Shown here one piece after another: positions 37,511-51,203 of a stretch of 64,000 nt of DNA; within the stretch, counting starts at the first letter, position 1; every line of letters starts with the position of its first letter. The translations under genes and the position numbers were made by a program. Location of the stretch: positions 186,001 to 250,000 of the forward strand of contig NW_002476433.1 of assembly GCF_000189635.1 (NCBI RefSeq), read 5' to 3'. The DNA comes from Tetrahymena thermophila SB210 (lineage: Eukaryota > Ciliophora > Oligohymenophorea > Hymenostomatida > Tetrahymenidae). Under the pieces are notes generated by a model. The model was not told the origin of the DNA. It saw only the letters and a program-made list of their open reading frames with translations, and made no database searches.

Positions 37511-38952
37511 TACAATAATTCAATCTAATAAAGCAAAATTCTAGACTTAAAATTTAAAAAATGATTTACTTTACATTCAAAGTTATATTTTATCAATATT
37601 TATTAAAAGGTTAGTTAGTAACCACAATATTTTATTATTAATTTGCTTAAAAATTTTTTTCTTTCTTTGATTTTATTTATTCTTTAGAAATACCCTCTTC
37701 AATAACTAAACTTCAGTATATTCATCTATTAAAGATATTTATATTTGAAACTCAGTAAAATTACAAAATTAACCATATAATTTTTTAAAATTGTATCTAC
37801 AATATAATAATTTTATCTAAATATAAATTTTTAATTGTTTCTTTTTATTCTATTTTATAAATTTTATGAAAAGAAAATTAAATCTATGATTTAAAACCAA
37901 AATTTACTTTAAAGATATATATTCAACCTGAAAAATTAAATATGTTTTATAAAACAGAAAGTTTTTAGAAATAAACAAACTTAAAATAAAAATATTTTAA
38001 ATTTGTTAAACAAGTATTTTTAAATAAGGCTTAATTAATTTTATGAAAACTCAAATATCACAAATATTAATTTAAAATTTTAGACAAGTTATTGTAAACT
38101 ATTTTTAGTGATAAATTAATAGATTGATAATAAATAAATAATTATTAAACTTGTTTGTAGTTGATTAATAAATATTGCAAATAAATTGAGTAATAATATA
38201 ATGATCAACACAAAACAATAATTAATTTATGTTATCTTAAATTTTTGATATAAAAAAGATAAATAAATCAAAATGGTTAACAATTAAAAAATACTTATTT
38301 TGATAAAAAAAGTTTTAGAATAGAAAGATAATCAAATCATATATAAAGTAAAGTGATATAAATTATTGGATAACTAACCTTCACAAAAATTTTTATATTG
38401 AAATATTTAAAAATTAATTAATTAATTGTATTTTTCCTTAGTAAAATAAGTAAGCTAATAATCTTTTATCAGTATAATTTGTAACATACAATCAAGCAAG
38501 ACTTATTTTTATTAACTATATTTATAACAATTGATATAGAATATTATGGAAGTAAAAATAGTCAAATATTAAAAAAATATAAGAAAGAAAATATGAAATA
38601 GAGTTAGTAAATCCTTTATTTCCATACTTTCTTTAATAGCTTTAATATAGCAACTTGAAACAGAATATATTTAAAAATAAATGGATAAATAAGTAAAAAA
38701 TCAGTAATTAACAAATTATAAACAGAGAAAGAGAGGTGGAGAAAATAAAATCAATCTAAAATCTATTACTTCAATTGTAAAAACAAAATTTAAAAATATA
38801 TTATAAAGATTATAATTCATAAGCAATTAACTGATTTAATTGTTATATTGTAAGTAAAGGCAAATAAATAATTTCTAAGTAGATTTGATGAGCATAAAAA
38901 AATTAAGTTTAATTTATATTATTTTGTTTTTAAATTAATTAATTTGAATCAT
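37511..38952. repeat. SR 3' flank copy leading to copy G
   Basis: It is related to 9650-11990 and 26810-28397 but more diverged, and has no SR exon. It leads into the 3' end of copy G. No MITE is present at the place where copies C and F carry one. No gene was found. Confidence 0.6.
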
Positions 38953-39624
38953 TCAATATATTGTTTTAATAATTGATTTCTTTTTCTGGTAAAACTTAAT
39001 TTCTTAACATTGCTTTGGATTCTCTATATATTTTAATAGAAACTAACTTAATTCTTCATGCAGTTTCTTATTTACAACTTTACTGTTATCGAGCCATAAT
39101 TAGTTAATATTCGTTAAATAGTATTAAAACAAGGGTTTTAAAGTTGATTTCTCAACCAAATTTTTAGCCTTCATATTCCATCTTTTTCCTTAATATTTTA
39201 GACTAAATTTAATAAATTTGCATAGATTACGATAACCATAAGTGACTTTTGCTAATCTGCAAAATAACTATTAAGTTTTTGAATCCTTTTCATTTTCAAC
39301 AAATCTCTAGAACGACTTCAAAATATTTTTCATTAGATTTGAATTTTTAGTATTGAAAATCGTCTAAAGATTCTATTTGCTTGTATCATTTTTTTCCACC
39401 ATCTATCTATTTTCACTATATAGAAGCTCTTCACTCTAACATATATTCATAGAATTTTTTTCATTTAAAAAATATATATCTTTAGCAGTCTGTTAATCTT
39501 TTTGTGGTGCAAAGCTCTCAGCAACTTCAAGAAACAATTAAATAGTAAAAACTTATTAATTGCTATTTACAGCTATTTTAGAGTTGTCTAATTAGATTTA
39601 ATTAAAAATATTACTAATTTGCAT
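38953..39624 (-). CDS. RWNMK-family protein, copy G, 223 aa
   Basis: An intact 224-codon frame with TGA. It is moderately diverged from A-F but every block is conserved (FLEVAESFAPQ, NLMKNILKSFQRFVENEKD, LFCRLAKVTYGYRNLCKF, GKRWNMKAKNLVEKS, FYQKKKSII). The gene is single-exon. The neighbouring sequence (39870-41100) continues the SR-fragment flank but the SR exons themselves are deleted. Confidence 0.8.
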
Positions 39625-41656
39625 TGGAGTTAAAATAATAATCAAATTTTATTTTCTGAATTTTTTGTTTTTATTTTATTTTTTAATTTTTTAATTATTG
39701 GTAATTTATGATTTGTTCACTATTTAAATAATTAGCTTCCTTCCTGTTTTTAATCATTCAACTCTTCATTTCTTTATTCAACAGCTTTTTCTCACTTCTA
39801 ATTTAATCTAGTTTACTTTTCTTGATTGAGTTTACAAATTATGAAAATGCAATAAAGAATAATTAAATGCATTTTCATCTTATTTTGCAATCACAAATTC
39901 TCAAAACCCAATCATTTAGCAAGGTAACATGATTATTATATTATTTATTAATGCTTTTTTCAGTTTATTTTAAACAATTTATGAATCAAATAAATTCATT
40001 ATGAAAAGAAAAATAAATAAAAAGCTATCTATAATTTTAAATTAAAAATGCACTTTAAAATATAAATTTTTTCCTTCAAAAATAGTGAAATATTTAAGAT
40101 CTTACAACTAAAATAAATATATATGAAATTTTATTCAAGATAATCAATTAATTCATCATAATTTAATCAATAAAAATATTTTCTTAAAGGTTTTTTAATT
40201 TTTTTATATTATGAACAAACCATATTTTTTAACAGTTAATTATTATTATTATTATAACTATTACTTAGTTGTTTATTGAGAGAAAGATGATGGATGATAA
40301 TAATATAATTTTGAAATTATTTTATTTGGAAATTAGCACAAATAATTAAGATTATTGTAAATTTTAATATGCAATTACTAAATAAATATTTAATCGGTTT
40401 ATAAATTTAAATTCAATAAAAAAATTAAATCCATCACCATATATATACTCCTACTGAATAGCAATTTGAATTTAATTTTTATAATTATTTATTTATTCTG
40501 GATATTTATAGATTCAAGCATTACAAACATTATAATAAAATTTAATTTCCCCACCTGATTTGATACTAATTAATGCTATTAAATTATAGGAAAAAAATTA
40601 TGATCATCAATTTATTATCAGTAAAAATTTAAAAAAAACAATAAGAAATTCAAAAATTCTTAAGTTAATTCAATATGTTATAAATTAAGTTGAATAATGA
40701 AAAACTCATTCTCCAACATTTTTAAATAGTATTTTATATATTTTTTAATAATTTAAAATAATTTAATCAGATTTATATAAGAACATACAAATTTTATATA
40801 TCAAAATACTTAATAATTTTTGTTAAAATGAGTCACTTTTAGATAAAAAAATACTAATAAATTGGTTAAACAAGTATTTTTAAATATAATTTAACTCAAA
40901 TAAAGCAAATATTTCATTTAAAAGAAAAGCTATTGTTAAGAAAGCTTGATGATAATTTATTTAATAGGCTTATAATGAATTAGTATTTAACTTGAAAATA
41001 TTTTGTTAATTAATATTACAAGGAAACAAAGTAAGAATATAAATTATTATCACAAGAACGTTAGTTAGTTTGAAAGTAATAATTTATGTGTAATTAATTA
41101 ACGTTTTCATATCATATTATTATTGTTTGTAAATAAAAAAATATTTTTTTAAATTTTAGTTTATCATAATAATTTTAAAAACTATTTATAAAAAACACTA
41201 AAAGCAGACATTATTTATTTTTAGTTTTGTGTCTTTCTTTTTTTGCAAATTAATATTTTTGAATAATACTTAATTAACATGCTGAATTAAAAAATTTCTT
41301 AGTAAAGATGAATTTATTATTAAAAATTTAACACTTTAATAAAGAAAGAAATTTTATTTGATTCTCATTTGAGATAGATGTCACCTTTAAAAATATTTAG
41401 CTTTTCAATTTTTATGTATCAGAAAAAACTTTATTGATCAAAAATGCCATCAAAAAATTTTATTCTTTAACAATATTAAATTAAAAATCTTTTACAAAAT
41501 AACTAATTTCCTTCCCTTTATTTTATTAATTTATGACATTTAATTAAAAAAAATGAAAAATAAGTTAAAGACTAATTAATATCTTTGAAATTATTTATAA
41601 AACAATAACAAATTAAATTAATTATTAAGAATAGCTGAGTACAGAAAAAGTACATT
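39625..41656. repeat. Diverged module flank upstream of copy G
   Basis: 39625-39860 is the family gene 5' flank. 39870-41100 resembles 18150-19250. From about 41120 it is the 5' flank shared with the truncated gene at 36523, and includes the probable promoter of the gene at 41657. No other gene was seen. Confidence 0.55.
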
Positions 41657-44600
41657 ATGTTCCTTTTAAAAACATGTATCATTGTAATAATTTTATTGAT
41701 ATAAATATACAGAAGCGAGCAATATAGTCCTAGTAAAATATTTGATAAAAACTTTATCTTTGACTGCGATTAAAGTATAACTTAATAACTTTCATAATAG
41801 AATGTATAGTTTAATTGTTTGAACAATGATGTTTTCATTTAGAATCAAAATTAAGTAGAGTTTAGTTTGACGATTTAAAATGAGACTATAAACTCTTCAA
41901 TTAGAATTGAAGACATAAATTATGTCAAAATTAATTGTATTATTATTAATAGCGTTTAATTAAATAATAAGTCTACCTTTATTAAGATTCAAAGAATATA
42001 GTGGCTCTAAATTTAATAACTCAATATCAATCATATTAAATAAGCAGATATATTTAAGCTAGTTTTATTTACTAGAGATATTGTTAACTTCGAAATAAAT
42101 TAAATGCATTTGAGTAATCAAATAAAATATCTAAAAGAATCAACATACTTAACATTAAATTCTGAAATATTAGAAATAGTAGATATTCAACTACAAAATT
42201 TTATTGAGTTTAGTTTAGAACTAATAGGTAAAAAATTACTGAAAATAGGAAACATTACTTTATTCGACTCAAGATATTTAAACATAACTTACTATTCAGG
42301 TTTTTAACTTATTTCTTCATAATAAATTATTGTGGATTAGATTAATATTTAGATAGATGCTTTAGAAAGTTAGAACTTATATTTGATTGATTTTAAAATT
42401 GCGAATTAGGAAATTTAAAAAGCAAGTATAGATATTGGATTAATAATATTTAAAACTCATCATATAAATTCTTATTTAATTGGAGAATTGAAATTTTATG
42501 GTGATTAAAACTCATAGTAGTCTATCGATAGTAGTTAAAAACAAATAGTTAATATAGGATAAATATCTTATAAATAATAGTCTCTATAATCTTATTTAAA
42601 AATTTAACTCTCTAATATATATGAATGCAACATAGGCAGAGTAGAAATTAATAATTTAAAAACTAATTTTTACCAAAAAGATGCCATTATTAACTTGTCT
42701 AAAGTTGAAAGATTTAAAATGAAATCACTTTATTTCTTGCAAAATTCAAAAATAGATGGAATGATATTTTTAGGAGGTGTAAAACATTTTGAAATAGAAG
42801 AAATAATTGTGCAACCATATAGTTTATTTTTATCAGATTTGATTAATTTATCTAATTGCTAACATATTTTAATTGGGAAAATTGTAGCTGAAAAAGCATA
42901 ATTTAATAAATATTTATTATTTCTTACATAAATAGACTAATTTGAATTAAATAATACAACAATTTTAAATACAAAATTTAGTTAAAAGTCACTTTTTTAA
43001 TTAAGTAATATACAAATTATCAGTTTAAATAGCAATTATTATTAAAAGATTCAAAGTTCTTAAAATCAATCAAGTATTTTTAAGATTGATAATACTGTAA
43101 ATTAGTCAGAGAAATATTATTTTTCTATTATAAATTTATTTGCTGATTTGGAGAATACTTAAAATCTATAATTTATTCTATCTCATTAAGTCTTTAAATA
43201 CTTTATTATTAAAGATTCTATATTTCTAAATGGGTCTTCTATTACTTTTGGAGGATGCATGTAGTTTGTTGTTCCTTAATTTGGAGATAGTAGCCAAATG
43301 TATATTTCAAACACAACATTTGGTTATTGCTAAAGTAAGTATCTTGGAGGAGCGGTATATGGTGTACAACTGATTTCAGCATAAAATTCTACCATATTTA
43401 ATTGTGAAAGCAGGATTGGTGGAGGACTCTATTTATATGGCAATGTCAATGTTCAAGAATTAAATAAAATAGATTTTTAAAATAATAAAGGTTTATTATT
43501 AAATGATAATTATAGCAATTAGATTTAAAAATTTATAGTTGAGGAAGCTTTAGAAGTATTTTCAATAGGTAAGGAACCACTTAAACTTATTCCTAATTAA
43601 AAATATTTATACCCTGGTTTGACTTATGTTTTCAGACTATCAATAGTAATTGACAATAAAAAATATGACTAATTTAATAGTTATAATTCTTTTGGAAATA
43701 TATATTCTTTCTTATTTTAACCTTCTGAAAATTATCTATCGTCAACATAAGCAGGGTTAGAAGCAATGTATTATCCATACATTTTGTGGTAGGCAACTAA
43801 TATTGATTTTTTTGGAAATGAAAATACCTAATTAAAGCTCGAAACAGTTATTTCGAGTTTATAATTTTTTTACTTAAATTAAGAATATTCCATTTAAAAT
43901 GGATGCAAAGATCAAGGTATGGAAAAAATATTTATTAGTATGTATTAAAATAGATTTTCATGCTAATATTGTGATAATATGAAAGTTGGTTATTCATCTA
44001 CTTGCTAAATATGTCACTAAGACTACTTTAAAGAATGTTATGCTAATTACTCAAATTTAAGAGAATCATATTGGAGATCGAGCTATTCTGTGAATCCTTC
44101 TGATATAGAATATTGCTCCTTAAATCCTTCTAGTTGTCTAGGAGGTAAATACATTTTAATTAACAAAACAAAAATTTTATTATTATTAGACAAAAATTTT
44201 ATTTACTTTTTTTATTGATTAATTAAGGTGTTGGCATATAGAATGAGCTATGTCATGAAGGCCATGTTGGAGCTTAATGCCTAGATTGCGATATTAAAGG
44301 AATTTACTGGGATGATTAATATGCCTCTTAGGGTGTATTTTAATGTACTAAATGCAGTTCTATTGAATCAAATACAGCTAAGATAATAGTTTTAATAGTT
44401 TTCCTTATTATCAGTTTAGTAATAATTATGGTTTCTACATTTAGAAGATAATAAAACTTACTTTATGCCTTTTATCTATCTAAATTGGGTGTTTTCTTTA
44501 TAGGAAGAACTCTGAGCAAAAGGAGTCTTACTTCTGTTTATGTGAAAATATTCATTTTTCATATTTCTATATACATGATCTCTAACTATCTTAGCAATGT

Positions 44601-45699
44601 AGATATAATTTCTTCAATTTCTTCTGTCTAGCTACTCATTTATAACCCAATAAATTCGCCTTAAATTTCGTTAAACTGCTTCCTTGCTCATTTTCAGACT
44701 GAATCAACAGGAATAGGATTTTTGAATGTCTTATTTACATTTTTAATTCCAATTATTCTCTGCAACTTAATCCTTATGCTTTTAGGTTTGCTTTTATTAA
44801 TTAAAAAAATATCATTTAAGAAATCACTATATGTGGCAAATCTCTCTTTTATTTACATATTTATTACAGTTTTTTATTCTCTTCTTTTAGAAAACTTACT
44901 ATCTAGCTTTTTCTGTCTGAAATTAGATAAAGATAAGTCATATTCTTAGATAGATCTTAGCCTTTAGTGCGGTGTCTCAGATGAACTTTATAAAATTCGA
45001 GTATTAAGTTTGATTATCCTATGCTTGTTCTAAATAATTTTCCCACTATTTACATTTTATAGGCTAATATAATCTAAGAATAAACTATAAAAGGTTTAAG
45101 TGATGTTTTCTTATGGTTTTTTATTTAATGAATATAAGAGTAAGTATTATTATTGGGAATTTGTAAGATTTGTAGTTAAAACAATATTAGTTATTCTAAA
45201 AATATCTTTAAAGTAATATGCCTTAATTACAGGAGTTTTGACTCAGCTTTTACTGATTTTTTACCTAGTAGCTTTGCAAGCTTATAAGCCATTCATTTCT
45301 CTTTTTTTAAATAAGCTTGAAAAAGTATCTGTAATAATATCAATTTTATTATTGAGTTCAACAGTTATTTTTAATTAATTTAGCATAAAATAAAATTAAT
45401 CAGCAGAAAAAATCTTTAGTTAACTCTTCTTTTTAATTACATAACTTTTAAATTTATTATTTTGCGCTTATAGCATTTGGATTATACTGACATCTTTCAT
45501 AGAGCAAAAAATATCTAAGTTCAAAAGATTTTTAAAAAAACTGAGATTATACAAATATGATAAAAAACCTTCTTCGCTGATCAATTTAAATAGAAATGTT
45601 AAAAAGTTAATCTCATGTGTAAATAAATTGAGATTTGAATAAGAAAAAGTTAATTAAGAAGCCATACCTCTCTATTTTGAATAATATAAAGAATAATGA
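41657..45699 (+). CDS. Large secreted/multi-pass membrane protein, 1319 aa
   Basis: Exons 41657-44144 and 44228-45699, with an 83-nt intron at a Gly codon; 3960 nt in frame with a TGA stop. A signal peptide is clear (MFLLKTCIIVIILLIQIYRS). Residues about 25-760 are asparagine/isoleucine-rich repeats with short hydrophobic strands, as in beta-helix-like ectodomains. A cysteine-rich stretch follows at about 780-875 (CQYCDNM, CQICHQDYFKEC, CLDCDIKG, CTKCSS). At least six hydrophobic segments begin at about 881 (IIVLIVFLIISLVIIMV). The tail is short and basic, ending EQYKEQ. The plan fits a ciliate family of unnamed surface/membrane proteins; the role is unknown. The start at 41657, not the internal Met at 42104, is chosen because it alone gives the signal peptide and the upstream frame is open. 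A truncated copy lies at 36523. Confidence 0.85.
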
Positions 45700-47848
45700 A
45701 GTCAAATAATAACAATTAATTTACCAAAAAGCTTTTAAAATTATTATACTAAATCAATATTATTTAAATACATTTGTGTGAAGTATTAATTATATTTTTT
45801 ATAAGTCAAAATTTTTTAAATAGATTTTAATATTTGAATTTACCCCATTTAAAAACAAGAAAAATATTAAAAGGATAAAAAAATACAATCATTCATAACT
45901 ATTTTTTTAAAATAAAATGGTAAAAAATATTTTTGAAAGCTTGTAATATTAATTTATAATTTCTCCAACTTAAATTTATTCCAACAACCAAATAAATTAA
46001 CAACTTAAAATTATTAATTAAAATCAAATGTTTTTTTTTAAATATATTTTATTTTAATTATCTAATAAAAATATTTTAAAATCTATTAGAATAATTTTTT
46101 ATGTGAAAAGATAATTTGCAGACTCAAAATATACTATTTTTTCTTCTAAAATTTAGAATTTATAAAAGAAATTTCAACATTTTAAGTAAAATTTTATAAT
46201 TTAATAAAAAATGTAATCTTAACTCAATTTTTATATAGTATTTATATTAAATTAATTCTTATTTTAAATACTATAGCATCCATTACTGATAAAGCATTCT
46301 CTTTTTTATTTGAAATTAACAAAATAAAAAAAATGGCTTCTTTTAGATTGAATTGCTTTGCTTAAATAATATTTGGGTAAAATAAATATTGCCAAGATAT
46401 CTAACTCAAGCAACAAATATTTGGTTAAATTATGAAGTATTAGGAAAATTAATGATTCAGATGATTTAATTAATATTTTTTATGGTAATTATTTAAACAA
46501 AACTTTGGATTAATTTATTTAACTAATTAAATATTTTGGAGAACTCTTTATCATTGTTTAAATAAATATTGATTCAGTATTTACTTTTGATTATTTATCA
46601 AATAAATAATCTAATCAATTTTTCCGTTTAAATCAAATTATTTTTTTAATTCTTCTTTCTAGTTTTCTTATTGAATAGATTATCTTTATAAAGTATTAAA
46701 CAAAAAAAGTATATATCTAATTAATATCGTGTGATATCTCTAATTTTCGTGGGTTTACATTAAAAAGCACTAATTTAAGTTGAAAAAGTAAATTATTTTA
46801 AAACAATCAAGCTATAAAATTATTCAAAATATTTTAGAGCATATTTATTCTTCATGCTTTTGCTTTAAAAACTTATTTAATCATTTATCATTCAATTTTA
46901 AATGAAAAAAACCAACTTTACTTTTTTTTTAACTTTTTGTAAATTTCCCCTTTAATTTATTATTTTTAAATATAATTTTATATGATTAAGGCTATTAATT
47001 TAGATTCAAATAAATAAATAATTATTATTTTTTTACCTTTATAAAATTATTTAAAAAATATTAAAAATATTATAATTCCTCAATAATTAAAATAATTAAG
47101 ACATAAATATATTAACAAAAAAAAAAAAAACTTAGGCACTTTTTTTTGGGCAAAAAGGATACTTAGGGAATGCCTTAATTAATGAGCATTTACAGTATTA
47201 TTTAAATATTAATACATACTAGATTCAATTTTATGTTAAAGGAATTTATTTTTAACTGTTTTAATATTTTTAAAATACTATTTAAAATTAAATATTATGA
47301 AAAATTATAAAGACAACAAACAAACAGCTCATTTATTTTACAGATATGAAATAAAATAATATATATAATATGAAATCGGAAGAGAAATGTTCTGTTTGTT
47401 TATTTATGTATTTTTCATAAAATAAATTGCTAAATTACTATATATTTCTATTTAAAATGATATATTACATCAATTTAAAAAATTAAAAGATTATTTTCTT
47501 TAGAACAATTCTGCTATTATAAAAAATGTAAAAAGTAAAATAAGTTTTTAATAGAATAAATGAAGAATTTTTAATTGAGAAAATATATTATAAATCTTAA
47601 AAAGAATAAGTAAAGAAAAATGTTTAAAGATTTCTCTTTAAAATAAAAAGAACTAGATATATTTATGATTTATTACAAATTAATTTCAAAAAGCTTACAT
47701 AAATGTGATTTAATAAATTTAGATAAAGAAATAATCTAGAAAAAGAAGAAAATATTATAAGAATTGTTGTTGTTTTTTATTTTGATTATAAACATATAAA
47801 AACAAACAAAAAACAGAAAAACACTAAAAAAAGGTTATAAATAAAAGA
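45700..47848. other. AT-rich intergenic DNA
   Basis: About 2.1 kb with no supported gene on either strand, very low GC and many homopolymer runs (for example A12 near 47120). It presumably includes the 3' end signals of the upstream gene and the promoter of the glutathione transferase gene. Confidence 0.5.
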
Positions 47849-48687
47849 ATGTCTTAATTAACATTATACGGTTTTCTCCTCTGCCCTTATGTATAAAGAG
47901 CGAGATTTGCTTTAGAAAACATTGGAGTTAAGTATGACTACAAAGAAATTGATATATATAAATTTAAACATAGAGAGTAGGCATATTTAGATATCAATCC
48001 TTTTGGAAAGGTTCCTTCAATATCTTTCAACAACTAGGTATTTATAAATTCTTGAACAATTAATCAATCTAACTAAATATATACTCAAATAATTAGATTA
48101 TTTATGAAAGTCTCCCCCTTCTTGAATTCCTAGAAAATGAATTTGGTGGTGTCTTCCCTTAAGATAACATTAGAAAAACATAATAGAGAATATGGGCAAA
48201 TTACTTTAATTCAAATTTTATTGATAGAATGTGGGCTATCTTTGGAATTATAAAAAAAAAGGATGCTGAAGGATCTAAGAAGCTTGCTAACGAATTAGCT
48301 GAAGTTCTGAGATTCTTTACAAAAAATTCCAAGCTATCTGAAAGAATTAAATTAAACCCAAATAGCTATTTCGAAGGAGAAACATTAACTTATGTTGATT
48401 TTGCTATTGGTCCTCATTTCAAAATGCTTGATGCTATGTATAGAGTATTCTTTAAAGTCAACTTCTTTGATTAAATTGAAAATTAGGATGAACTAATCTA
48501 GAATTTCAAAATTTACTTTCAAAATGTTGTTTCATCCGACTCTTTCAAAAGGACTGTAACTAATCCTCTTAATCTTCCTGCCTAAGGAGATAACTTCCTT
48601 TTAGATCAATTATAATACACTCCTAAAAGCTATCATTTTGATAATTTTATAGAATTTTATATTACTAAAAGATACGTAGAAGCTTGA
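47849..48687 (+). CDS. Glutathione S-transferase, omega-like, 259 aa
   Basis: Exons 47849-48037 and 48097-48687 around a 59-nt intron with an in-frame TGA, so splicing is required. The N-terminal thioredoxin-like domain has LYGFLLCPYVQRARFALE, with the CPxVQR motif and Cys12 in the catalytic position, as in omega and lambda-class enzymes. NPFGKVPSI supplies the cis-proline, and IIYESLPLLEFLE the glutathione-binding Glu-Ser pair. The C-terminal part is an all-helical domain (TYVDFAIGPHFKMLDAM) of normal length. Such enzymes are cytosolic and act as thiol transferases, dehydroascorbate reductases or glutathionyl-substrate reductases; which of these applies cannot be seen. Glutamines are often TAA/TAG. 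Confidence 0.92.
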
Positions 48688-49147
48688 GCGTATTAATATT
48701 CAATTTTAAAATGTAAACTGATTTATTTATATTTTATTTTGTTTATTCAATCATTTTTATTTTAATAAATATTCCATTTTTTAGCTTTTAAATCATTTTT
48801 TCATTACAAAAATGTAAGTTGAATTATAAATGGTAAAAAATTTAGGGGTGTGGGTAGATCCTAATTATCTCGAATTAAATTATATCATTAATACATATAA
48901 AGTATTGAATGACTTAGAAATAAAAATTAAGTATAATTTATATTTAATGGTTGTAATTGATTTCAAATTTTAATAATTTAGAGATAGATATCTTTATATT
49001 TTTTTCATAAATGAATAAGATACTTTTTATACATATTAATAATAATTTTACACAAATAATATATAATTGAAAAGGCAATATATTAAAATATGATTTTTAA
49101 TTATCTGATCACTTTTTATAAGATTTAAAAAATTTTTATTTCTATTA
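48688..49147. other. Intergenic DNA between two convergent genes
   Basis: AT-rich spacer of about 460 bp between the 3' ends of the glutathione transferase gene and RWNMK copy H. Nothing specific was seen in it. Confidence 0.5.
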
Positions 49148-49810
49148 TCATACACAGCTTTTAATAATTTATTTGCTTTTCTAATAAAACCTTATCCTGC
49201 AAGTATCACTAGGATTTTAAATTTAATTAAGCAAATAAATAACTAAATCTTCATGCTCTTATTTATTTGAGACTTTGCTATTGTCTAGCCACAATTTATT
49301 AATATTTGTTAGATAATATTCAAAAAGCGATTTCAATTTAGATTTTTCTACCAAGTTTTTAGCTTTCATATTCCACCTCTTTCCTTCAGTTTTCAGACTT
49401 AATTTTAAGAATTTGCACAACTAGGCGTGTCCATAAGTAACATTACTGAGATGGCAAAAATTCTATTTTTATTATTCGTCTTGCTCATTCTCGATACACC
49501 TTTAAAATGACTTTAGTATGTTTTTCATAACATTTGAATTTTTTAAATGATATGATGTCTTGCTCTTGTGCTTATCCTTGCTAATATCATCCTAATTAGA
49601 TCTAATTAAAGAACTTTCAGCCTATTTGCACATAAATGTATTTTTAGTAGAAAACTCTATTTTATATTGATTATTTTCAGCAACAATAGATTATTATTGA
49701 AGAGATTAGATGTCAACAATATCAAGAAACATTTAGATAAGGGAATTTTAATTAGAATTAGTCTAATTCATTTCATTTTTTAGTTAAACTTTATCAGCTC
49801 TTTAATCCAT
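49148..49810 (-). CDS. RWNMK-family protein, copy H, 220 aa (diverged)
   Basis: An intact 221-codon frame outside the duplicated field. The N-terminal third is largely different (MDQRADKVQLKNEMN), though FLDIVDIQ matches FLDVAES. The C-terminal two thirds match strongly: NVMKNILKSFQRCIENEQD, SNVTYGHAQLCKFLK, GKRWNMKAKNLVEKS, LFEYYLTNINKLWLDNSKV, RFYQKSK. Nucleotide identity is low while the protein core is kept, which indicates purifying selection. Copies H, I and J are dispersed older members of the family. Confidence 0.82.
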
Positions 49811-51203
49811 CATCTCTTTTTTTTTTATCTTTTGATTAATAATCAGATTTAAAATTTCTTTATAGTTTTTAAATTTAATCTTTTATCACTTTCTTTAATT
49901 TACTTATGTAAAAAACAAACCGGACTCCTAAAATCTCCTTCTGTTGATTAATAGTTAAAACAACTTCTTTCTTTAATTACTCAAAGTTTTTTATTTTGAA
50001 TTTGTAACTTTATTTATTATCAATCTCATATTTTTCTTTCTTAAAAAATGATTTAAAAAAAAAATTAAAACAAAAATATGAAATTAATTCCAAAATTTAA
50101 TGATTTTAATATCACCAATCAAATAATTAAATTGACTTTTTTAGCTAATTTTAGAGTGAATTAAAAAATATATCTACATTTAGCTGAATAAATTTCTTAT
50201 TTTCATAATAAATAGAGTTTAAAAATTGGAGACAATACATTTAATAAGAAGTGTATAATAATAATAGAGATATTATATTGATAATTTGATTTTTAAAAAT
50301 CATTCAATTTTTGGAATTAAACAACAATAGTCTTAGGAATAATATTACCTGTTTTATTGAAATTAATTCAAAATCAATAACACAGAAGACTAGAAATATA
50401 ATGTTAATGATCTATTTTGTGACGCATTACCTTCCAATTTAATTATTTAATTAATTTTTTACTGATTCATGCTTTTTTGATGTTTATTTAACTTTTTAAA
50501 GATTTAAAAATATATTCCCCACTATGCTATTTATCATATATAGCTGTAAAAGTAAATAAAACAAAAAAAATATTCACTGCTAATCCTTAGAAATAAGGCA
50601 TTTTTTAAATTATTAATCAATTCTTTTTCTAATCTACAATAAATTCAATATAATTATTGTAAAAATACATTTTTTTGATTATTTATTGCCCTCCTTTAAA
50701 AAATTTTTAAACTGTTATTTGTACCCTATTTTTTTATAATTTAATTTTAAAACATATTATAAACAACTGTAATAGAGATAATAGAAATAAAAAAAAATAA
50801 ATGACTATGTGCTGTTTACCAGCAATAGCCATTTTTTTAATTAGCAAAGTGCTATATTTTAATAATTTAAATATCAATATAATACATACTTGCAGGAGAT
50901 TGCCTTATATTATTAAAAAGGATTTAACTTCACTTTTAATAAAAGAAAATTTAAAATTATAACTAATTAATAATAATGACAAAATAAATATGATGTCATA
51001 TTGATAACTTAAAAGAATAGGTTTGTTTGTTTATTTGTTTGTTTTTTTCTCTTAAACTATTTAAACCAAAATAAAAATAAAATGTTATATAGATAGAATT
51101 TTATATTTATTTTTAGTGTTTTGAACATTTTTAGTAGTTAATAGTAGAATGAATTATTTTAAAAATGACTTTTCACATACATATAAACAATTTCTTTATA
51201 AAA
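49811..51203. other. AT-rich intergenic DNA with a hairpin
   Basis: No gene is supported. At 50800-50833 an imperfect hairpin (left arm AATGACTATGTGCTG, right arm CCAGCAATAGCCATT) is followed by a T run. A GTTT microsatellite lies at about 51018-51043. The 3' part ends at the TGA of the B-box protein gene. Confidence 0.45.

Noticed and set aside
42104-42307. Separate 67-aa protein starting at 42104
   Set aside because: The frame is open upstream to 41657, where a signal peptide begins, and runs on downstream through TAA glutamine codons.
48229-48474. An 81-aa protein inside the glutathione transferase gene
   Set aside because: It is the central part of that gene between TAG/TAA glutamine codons.
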